DNA from: Anaerolineaceae bacterium UBA4781
GTDB taxonomy: Bacteria > Chloroflexota > Anaerolineae > Anaerolineales > Anaerolineaceae
Length of the DNA stretch: 20,124 nt
Direction of reading: 5' to 3'
Assembly: GCA_002403105.1 (NCBI GenBank)
Contig: DHHD01000053.1
Coordinates: forward strand, 1-20,124
Below, in pieces: positions 1-6,075 of the stretch (positions within the stretch are counted from its first letter, which is position 1; each line of letters begins with the position of its first letter). The notes below the pieces were generated by a model. It saw nothing but the letters and a program-made list of their open reading frames with translations, ran no database searches and had not been told where the DNA came from. Made by a program: the position numbers and the translations under genes.

Positions 1-702
1 TGCCCGGCACTGAATATCTCTGCGGTTCTTGATGTTGAAATTCAGGCGGATCTGTATGCCTGCCTGGTTGGATTGAAAGACATTGTGGGTTACTTCCATT
101 TCACGGATGGCTGCGCTGGCGGGTTCGGAAGGGATCTGAACGGGCGTTTGTGGTTGGGTTGTGGTGGTTGTGCTGGTCTGGGTGTTTTGTTGAGCAGTCA
201 CCTGGTTTTGCGCTTGCTGTCGTCTGCGCGCCAGAACAGCCCTACCGGCATCAGCGCAGGCATTCACTGCTTTCCGTTCGGGCCATAGATCATGATCTTT
301 GGATTTATCCTTAGCGCAGCGTTGCAGGTATGCGGGGGTGGCGGCAAAAAAGCGGTTTTCAATATCTACCAATTCTCCATGGTATGGGATGGCCGCATCC
401 CGAAAGAAGGTAATAGTAAGGCTGGACTGCACATCGGAAACTTCCATGTTCATTTGGCTGCCCCAACCATAATTATGCGAATAACCATAGGTATTGGCAT
501 GATTGGTATGAGAAGGGAAATAGGTGGTGGCGTTGAAGCGACCAGAGTTGGTATTATGTGAAAAACCCATGGAGCGGTTTACCACCCGGTCCACGCTTTC
601 TTGCATGTTCTGTACCTGCCATCCAAAACAAGCCATAAAGCTGCAGTAATACGTTTGTTGGATGATCGGGACCTTGATCACTTTATACTCATATTGCGGC
701 AT
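1..702 (-). CDS. Unrecognised protein, 3' end outside the window; third gene of the TIR/HD-RyR operon
   Basis: An open frame of 234 codons runs from an ATG at 702 to base 1 without a stop, so the C-terminus is missing. The start has a clear AAGGAG ribosome site six bases upstream and lies 37 bp after the stop of the TIR-LRR gene, which implies co-transcription. The protein begins MPQYEYKVIKVP, somewhat like small DUF4177-type proteins. A His/Asn/Gly/Tyr-rich stretch follows (about 48-85), then a segment with charged helices (about 90-160) and a Gln/Thr-rich linker (about 163-190). The last visible part, around VTHNVFQSNQAGIQIRLNFN, resembles the opening of a beta-sandwich-like domain that I recall from the C-termini of bacterial multidomain proteins. 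No signal peptide or membrane segment is seen. The function is unknown; context suggests a role with the TIR and HD-RyR proteins. Confidence 0.8.
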   Translation of the reverse strand, partial: MPQYEYKVIKVPIIQQTYYCSFMACFGWQVQNMQESVDRVVNRSMGFSHNTNSGRFNATTYFPSHTNHANTYGYSHNYGWGSQMNMEVSDVQSSLTITFFRDAAIPYHGELVDIENRFFAATPAYLQRCAKDKSKDHDLWPERKAVNACADAGRAVLARRRQQAQNQVTAQQNTQTSTTTTTQPQTPVQIPSEPASAAIREMEVTHNVFQSNQAGIQIRLNFNIKNRRDIQCRA

Positions 703-739
703 TTTTATCTCCTTGATAATAATTTGCTGGCAGGTGAAA

Positions 740-2125
740 TTATCTAATAAAACTTGGTTTTTCTCCATACAGCTCGATGATCTGTGCTTCTTGTTCCTCA
801 TCTACCGAGAGCGTGCTCAAGAGAGGTAATTCTTTCAAGAAAGAAAAATCATAGCATTTTGTCCTGGCTAATGCCAGAACGGTCAGATTCTTGAGCTTCG
901 CGATCTCGTCAAAATCAAAAATAATACAATCATTGATGCTGAGCCAGGAGAGATATTTCAAGTTTGAAATCCCAGCCAGGCTCTCCAGCTTGCTGTTTGG
1001 AATGTGCAATGTTTGTAAATTAGGAAGATCAAGAGAACATAATTCCGTGAATCCTTTATATGAGATCTCATACATGGATAAAAAGCTGAGTGTCTTGATA
1101 TTTCCCAAAGGTGCCAGACTATCGTAGGTTGCATAATCCAGACTGATGTTGGTGAGATACCCCATTTCCCCTAAGGGTGATAGATCAGAAAGCAGGTTGC
1201 AGGAAAGATCCAAAACCTTGATGGGGAGGTTCGCCAGCGGTGAAATGTCTGAGAAGCGTTGAAAGATAAGGGTAAGATTTTTCAAATTTTGAAAATAAGA
1301 AAAATCGGAAAGCTCAGTGATGCTGCCTCTTTCAAAAAAGAATACAGGCTGGCTTTCTTTTTTATATACCATCAGGCGCTCTTTTCCTTTTGAACAAGCC
1401 AGATATTGTTCTCCGTATGCATCGGCGAAAATACGCAGTTCGCTGACCACGCCCGTGTGTTTTTGCTCTAACTGCCTGTCTTCTGGTAATCCTAATTTTT
1501 CGCAGGCAGCACGACGTACAATATCGCATGCGAAATGTAAGATTCCGGCAGGGGGTTGGGTTGGGGTTATGGTAGTTTGAGGAGCGGTTTGTGGCTTTTC
1601 CGGTTCGGATTTTGGGATGCGTGGTTCTTGCACGGGTTTTGTGAAAATGCTGTCAAAGGAATAGCGATATTTTCTTTGGAAAGAATCTTCATCCAGCAAG
1701 TATTTTCGAATGTCCTGCTTGGATCCGATCTGAAGCTGCAAGCCATAGGTCAGCGTGGTTTCACACAGATAGATGGCAATGAAAGGAGATTTTTTCTTGA
1801 GCGCGAAATTAATCTCATTGCGTACATTTTCAGATGCCACCGAGTTGGGTGTAATGAACACCACGAAAAGACTGCTAGCATTGAGCGCTTTCCCGATCTC
1901 CTCCGGCCATTCGATGCCCGGTTCGATGCCTTCATCGTACCATACGTTATATCCCTGATTGTGGAATTGACCGATGATCGGAAACACTTCTTCAGCATCC
2001 ATATGAGAATAGCTGATGAACATATATGGCTTATCACCCTTGTACGCTGCGAAAGGCAAGTTTGAAATAGCTCTGCTTGAACGAATATTGGATGCGGGAT
2101 TGTTGGCTATCGTGGGATCTTTCAT
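740..2125 (-). CDS. TIR domain protein with C-terminal leucine-rich repeats
   Basis: A 461-residue cytosolic protein. Residues about 33-160 form a bacterial TIR domain: the opening strand is YMFISYSHMD, then VWYDEGIEPGIEW (BB-loop region), FVVFITPNSVASENVRNEI and FIAIYL. E104 in the VRNEI helix sits where NAD+-cleaving TIR enzymes carry the catalytic glutamate, so NADase or cyclase activity is plausible but unproven. A Pro/Thr-rich linker (about 165-194) leads to a segment resembling the cap that often precedes internalin-type repeats. About seven irregular LRRs of roughly 22 residues follow (about 275-440; units such as LANLPIKVLDLSCNLLSDLSPLGEM). There is no NTPase module between TIR and LRR. 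The start is supported by AGGAGAG five bases upstream. The gene lies 28 bp downstream of the HD-RyR gene and 37 bp upstream of the left-edge gene. The LRRs may recognise a ligand or partner and control the TIR domain (inference). Confidence 0.88.
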   Translation of the reverse strand: MKDPTIANNPASNIRSSRAISNLPFAAYKGDKPYMFISYSHMDAEEVFPIIGQFHNQGYNVWYDEGIEPGIEWPEEIGKALNASSLFVVFITPNSVASENVRNEINFALKKKSPFIAIYLCETTLTYGLQLQIGSKQDIRKYLLDEDSFQRKYRYSFDSIFTKPVQEPRIPKSEPEKPQTAPQTTITPTQPPAGILHFACDIVRRAACEKLGLPEDRQLEQKHTGVVSELRIFADAYGEQYLACSKGKERLMVYKKESQPVFFFERGSITELSDFSYFQNLKNLTLIFQRFSDISPLANLPIKVLDLSCNLLSDLSPLGEMGYLTNISLDYATYDSLAPLGNIKTLSFLSMYEISYKGFTELCSLDLPNLQTLHIPNSKLESLAGISNLKYLSWLSINDCIIFDFDEIAKLKNLTVLALARTKCYDFSFLKELPLLSTLSVDEEQEAQIIELYGEKPSFIR

Positions 2126-2153
2126 GCTCTCTCCTGGCTTTGTGTCGATAAGG

Positions 2154-3887
2154 TTAAAGTTTTATTACTTTCATACCGGCTAACGCCGCGAGCTTGACCA
2201 CATTTCTTGCGACCTCGCGGTCATATTCTTTATACATTTCAGATAACGCATCCCAGGATACCAGGCAATTATGCTTTTTGTTGGCATTGTCGCGTTCAGG
2301 GGCGTAGGTCCAGCCGTCTTTGAGCTTTCCCTGCATCCAATCATCGTGCTCAATGATGGCATACGCTTCAATGGTATCATCGTCAAATGCAGTTATTTCT
2401 GTTCCTTCTGCATCCTTGCTGACCAGCAGGTAGTTGAGTTTTTGCAGTTTCTTTCCGATGTTCATTGCTTGCCGTAGATTCGAGTACCTTGCAGATTCAT
2501 CCAGATCTTCAAATTTTTCAGCCACTAGAATGGGTTCATTTCTCTTCTTACGCGCAGCAATATAATCCTCATGGATTGCCTTCGCTAATATCTCCAAATT
2601 CTCAAGCATGGGGCGGGGTACCAGGTTGTCTTCTCTGGCTTCTTTATAAATGACTTCAAGCGTATCGCACTTGATCTCCAAACCACCGGTAAAAATGGCA
2701 GTGATATTCAATAACTGGTTGAAAAGATCATTCTTGTCATTGATAAACTTCTTTGGAAAAGTGCCTTTGCCAGCCAGATAGGTGATTCCAAAGGTTTTTT
2801 CGTTGATAACAATATTGGCTGAGGCTGCTTGCGTGCGTGTCTTTTCGATCTTTCCGTATCCAGCCCTGTTCCAATCCTGCATTTCATCACAAAACATGAG
2901 AAGGTAAGCGATGGGGTGGCTTTGTGGCTCCATCGGACCGCAGCCTAATGATTTTTGACACACATTGCGATAGTAGTTGTGCAGCAGAATGGCACTGGCG
3001 CTGTCGACAATGGCATTAAAGAAACGCATCGGATCGGTATCGGTTTTTTGAATGAGGTAGCCATACCATTTCAACACGATGATGGCGCTGTAAAAACCGT
3101 GGTCGATAAATCCAAACTTGGCCATATCGATGACAAAAGAATCGAGCTTGCTTTTAATGACATCAAGCGGTATTCCAAGTGAAATGTGGATTTTTTGCGC
3201 AAGTAGATCGATCGGTTGTAATAGGTCTACATACACGCTGCTTTCATTTTGCTCATAAAAATCCTTGATGAAGGCTCTTTTCGGGGTAACCTCTGCAATG
3301 GAATTCAAGCAGCGAAAATTCTGAAATTCCAGATGCGCTTTAATTTTCCCATTGCTATCGTCATGGTCGGCATTGGTTGCGAATTCCATAAAGCTTTCGA
3401 TCTGTTTACCGATGATCTCCACCGGATACCCCACATCGTGGAAGAGAGAAGCGATGCCCCAACGGAACAGGAATTCTTCATGCTCATTAGCGTAATTTTC
3501 AGGATACTTTTTTCTATTGATGTTTGCTTTTTTGAACGCTGCTCGATAATTTGCATTTTGAGAATAGATGCACAACCCCAGGATAAAAACATTGACTGAG
3601 TGGATGTAATGGTCGCGCTGTTTATCGATCAGTGTGGCTGCCCGCTCTTCATAAGCGCTCAGCACATCCAGCAGGTCAATGAAGGAATTCTTGGAACCTT
3701 CCAGAACGATGCGGTATGTGCCAAAGAAAATTTCATAAACCGCAGAGGCATTTTCTTTTGTTTCATCATCCAAAAAGGTAAGCAATGATATTTTAATGGA
3801 ATCGGTCAGGCTTGTTCTTCCACTATTTTTTTCTTGAGAGTCAAGAAGGGTAAAGAAATCGTTGGTGTAATTTTGTAGATTATTCAT
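2154..3887 (-). CDS. HD-domain phosphohydrolase-like protein with C-terminal RyR domain
   Basis: A 577-residue protein, counted from the ATG at 3887. A TTG at 3917 would add ten residues but has no better ribosome site. The N-terminal two thirds is a large helical HD domain: H96 in HYIHSV, the H150-D151 pair in SLFHDVGYP, further histidines at IDHGF (H263), HNYY (H303) and SHPIAY (H324), and acidic residues in FCDEMQDWNR (D334, D338) that suit the final metal ligand. The last 65-70 residues match the RyR fold signature: EHDDWMQGKLKDGWTYAPER, then a Lys/His-rich turn, LVSWDALSEMYKEYDR, and a closing helix ending in GMKVIKL. HD domains hydrolyse phosphoesters, often of nucleotides. RyR domains in bacteria are thought to sense nucleotide-derived ligands. 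This is the first gene of the leftward operon, 28 bp before the TIR-LRR gene. The substrate is unknown. Confidence 0.85.
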   Translation of the reverse strand: MNNLQNYTNDFFTLLDSQEKNSGRTSLTDSIKISLLTFLDDETKENASAVYEIFFGTYRIVLEGSKNSFIDLLDVLSAYEERAATLIDKQRDHYIHSVNVFILGLCIYSQNANYRAAFKKANINRKKYPENYANEHEEFLFRWGIASLFHDVGYPVEIIGKQIESFMEFATNADHDDSNGKIKAHLEFQNFRCLNSIAEVTPKRAFIKDFYEQNESSVYVDLLQPIDLLAQKIHISLGIPLDVIKSKLDSFVIDMAKFGFIDHGFYSAIIVLKWYGYLIQKTDTDPMRFFNAIVDSASAILLHNYYRNVCQKSLGCGPMEPQSHPIAYLLMFCDEMQDWNRAGYGKIEKTRTQAASANIVINEKTFGITYLAGKGTFPKKFINDKNDLFNQLLNITAIFTGGLEIKCDTLEVIYKEAREDNLVPRPMLENLEILAKAIHEDYIAARKKRNEPILVAEKFEDLDESARYSNLRQAMNIGKKLQKLNYLLVSKDAEGTEITAFDDDTIEAYAIIEHDDWMQGKLKDGWTYAPERDNANKKHNCLVSWDALSEMYKEYDREVARNVVKLAALAGMKVIKL

Positions 3888-4257
3888 ATTTTTCCAGTAT
3901 TTCCGTTTCTTTTCCAATCGTAAAAACTTGATAGTTGTAATAGTTATACATAAAATTTTATACTATTTCATGAATTATCTGGTTGTGATTTTATTTGCGT
4001 AACTGTTCTATTGTACTCAATGATGGTAGAAAACTATCATGAGTGGATCCCACGAAACCTACTAATTCACAGTCAAGTACGCTGAATATTCATTTTATAC
4101 CGGGTGTATTGTTTTTTATCCATATCTGTGATTTATAAAAAGAGAGGAGTTTTACCCGATTCACATCCCTTATCATGAAATGTTGACATAAAAGTTATGT
4201 TATGCTATTATATTGTTATATCATTATATTTGCACTATTAGCAAAGGATCTAGCTTC
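3888..4257. other. Divergent intergenic region between the HD-RyR/TIR operon and the mannoside operon
   Basis: This 370-bp AT-rich spacer holds no credible gene. It must contain the promoter of the leftward operon, which I could not place with confidence. A perfect 12-bp palindrome, ATAAAATTTTAT, at 3950-3961 lies about 65 bp before the HD-RyR start and could be an operator or simply AT-rich DNA. An imperfect stem-loop occupies 4015-4044 (ACTCAATGATGGTAG against CTATCATGAGT with bulges) and has no T-tract. The promoter of the rightward operon is listed separately. Confidence 0.6.
4183..4211 (+). promoter_or_regulatory. Sigma-70-type promoter of the mannoside operon
   Basis: A consensus TTGACA at 4183-4188 and a near-consensus TATTAT at 4206-4211 are separated by exactly 17 bp. 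Transcription would begin near 4218, giving a leader of about 40 bases before the ATG at 4258. A -35 this good suggests the promoter is strong unless repressed, which fits control by the GntR repressor encoded at the operon's end. I could not identify a clear operator. Confidence 0.75.
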
Positions 4258-6075
4258 ATGGGCTATTTTATTAATCCAGTAAGGTTTGACGATCATGATG
4301 CAATCAATATAATTTCTGATATACCTTGCACTGACGATTCAATAATCCAGGGAGTAGAGAACATTATAGAATTAATCAATTCTCAATTTCACCAAGGATT
4401 GATTGTCATTGATGGATATCTTACTGCCAGTTTAGAAGAATTTGCCAAGCTTTTGCTTACTAGGTCTAGGGCTGAGAATTTTGTGGATATTAACAGTTTA
4501 TATAAAACAAGTACTGAAATAAACGATTTGATTGCAGAGTATTTGCCAGAAAACCGAGATGTTGATCCAGAACTAATATATGGGAAATTATTTGCTGGAA
4601 ACATCCAAGATTATTTTGATACGATCAAAGTTAAAGACTTTGTAAAAAATATTGATCTAAAAGAAAAAACAATTCTGTTTGGTCATGGTTGTCTAAGTGG
4701 CCAGTTTGCTGATATTGCTGACCAGGTTATCTATATCGATGTTACTCCAAAAGACACAGCGTTTCGCATAAACGAAAAAAAATATACAAATATTGGAAAT
4801 CACCAGGAACTTGATTTCGATGCCATGGCACGCAGGGCATATTTCATTGATGCTGAGATCGCAACAAAAATAAGACGACATGCCATCACCAACAACTCGA
4901 TCAATTATTACATTCTTGAAAAGTACCAAAAACAGTTTACCTGCATCAAATCATCGATTCTTTATACTATTTTCAATGAATTAAGCAAACACCCATTCCG
5001 ACCAAAACCAGTTTATATTGATGGTGTGTGGGGTGGACAATTTATTAAAAAAATTCGTCATATTCCGGATGAAGTGGCTAGCAAAATTGCCTGGTCATTT
5101 GAGTTAATTGCAACTGAAGCCAGCGTTGCATTAGATGTGAATTCACAGTACCTGGATATTCCTTTCCTTACGATTATGGATGCAGTGGGTAGAAAAATAA
5201 TTGGGGATGACTTATATTCTCAATTTAATGGATACTTTCCAGTCCGTTTTAATTATGATGATACATGGCACAGTAATGGGAACATGTCAATCCAATGCCA
5301 TCCAACGGACGAAATAGCGAGAAGTTTGCATGGAGATTTCGCTGGGCAAAGTGAGGCATACTATATTGTCACGACCGGCCATGATGCAAGAACTTATTGT
5401 GGTTTTCTGGCTGATGAGGATGGTCGGGAATTTTTACGACTTTGTAAGCAATCTGAAATTAGCGGGAATTTGGTACCTTATAGAAATTATATTAATGCCA
5501 TCATATCAAAACCCGGTCTGCAAGTTTTCATTCCGGCGGGTACCGTGCATGGGTCAGGGAGAAACCAGGTGGTGCTGGAATTAGGTAGTCTAACAATTAA
5601 CGCATATACCTATAAGATCTATGACTATACTCGAAAAGACGATAACGGAAAACTCCGCCCCATCCATACCAAACTTGCGGAAAGATCTTTGAATTTTAAC
5701 AGGAATGAGAAATGGGTCAGAGAAAATGTAGCTTTCGATCCTATTCTTGTTGATGAGCAAGCAGATTATCAGGAATTTCTCATTGGAAGAACTGATCTGA
5801 TGTATTTTGAAACCTATAAGGTGAACTTGAAGACAAAGGGTATTTATTGTGGTCACAATGATGATGCATTCAGTGTTTTCACAGTCGTGGATGGTGAAGA
5901 GGTAGAAATTCGATCCAAAGAAAATCCAGAACATAAATACCATGCAAAATACCTGGATGTGGTTGTCATTCCTGCAGGAGTAAAAGAGTTTATCGTCCAA
6001 GTACTGGGTGAACAACCGGTCGTTTTGCATAAGACCGTTGTTCGTCGGTCAATGGAGGTGGACCATAAAAAATAA
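4258..6075 (+). CDS. Class I mannose-6-phosphate isomerase with N-terminal degenerate kinase-like domain
   Basis: A 605-residue protein that should interconvert mannose-6-phosphate and fructose-6-phosphate in the cytosol. The ATG at 4258 is preferred because AAAGGA lies nine bases upstream; a TTG at 4213 is too close to the predicted transcription start. The C-terminal half carries the cupin zinc site of class I isomerases: Q346 and H348 in SIQCHP, E366 in SEAYYI, H431 in GTVHGSG, plus the substrate-site motif YDYTR at 455-459. The first 240 or so residues are not part of a classic ManA (about 315-390 residues). They look like a P-loop kinase fold (LIVIDGYLTASLEEFAKLL, later VIYIDVTPKDTAFRIN) without a Walker A lysine. 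The gene is first in the operon and overlaps the GH38 gene slightly. Its product would feed the mannose-6-phosphate released by that enzyme into glycolysis. Confidence 0.88.
   Translation: MGYFINPVRFDDHDAINIISDIPCTDDSIIQGVENIIELINSQFHQGLIVIDGYLTASLEEFAKLLLTRSRAENFVDINSLYKTSTEINDLIAEYLPENRDVDPELIYGKLFAGNIQDYFDTIKVKDFVKNIDLKEKTILFGHGCLSGQFADIADQVIYIDVTPKDTAFRINEKKYTNIGNHQELDFDAMARRAYFIDAEIATKIRRHAITNNSINYYILEKYQKQFTCIKSSILYTIFNELSKHPFRPKPVYIDGVWGGQFIKKIRHIPDEVASKIAWSFELIATEASVALDVNSQYLDIPFLTIMDAVGRKIIGDDLYSQFNGYFPVRFNYDDTWHSNGNMSIQCHPTDEIARSLHGDFAGQSEAYYIVTTGHDARTYCGFLADEDGREFLRLCKQSEISGNLVPYRNYINAIISKPGLQVFIPAGTVHGSGRNQVVLELGSLTINAYTYKIYDYTRKDDNGKLRPIHTKLAERSLNFNRNEKWVRENVAFDPILVDEQADYQEFLIGRTDLMYFETYKVNLKTKGIYCGHNDDAFSVFTVVDGEEVEIRSKENPEHKYHAKYLDVVVIPAGVKEFIVQVLGEQPVVLHKTVVRRSMEVDHKK

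Noticed and set aside
73..561. Two rightward open frames near the left edge
   Set aside because: They are antisense to the partial leftward gene at 1-702, have low-complexity products and no ribosome sites.
1556..2065. Rightward open frame of 169 codons
   Set aside because: It lies entirely within the TIR-LRR gene on the other strand, and its product looks like no known protein; the TIR frame has domain matches and a ribosome site.
4015..4044. Imperfect stem-loop in the divergent spacer
   Set aside because: Bulged stem with no T-tract and no clear position relative to a promoter; too weak to call a terminator or riboswitch.
4213..4257. Upstream TTG start for the isomerase gene
   Set aside because: It lies at or before the predicted transcription start, and the ATG at 4258 has a good ribosome site.
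5590..6030. Leftward open frame of 146 codons
   Set aside because: Antisense to the conserved isomerase cupin region; no ribosome site or recognisable motif.
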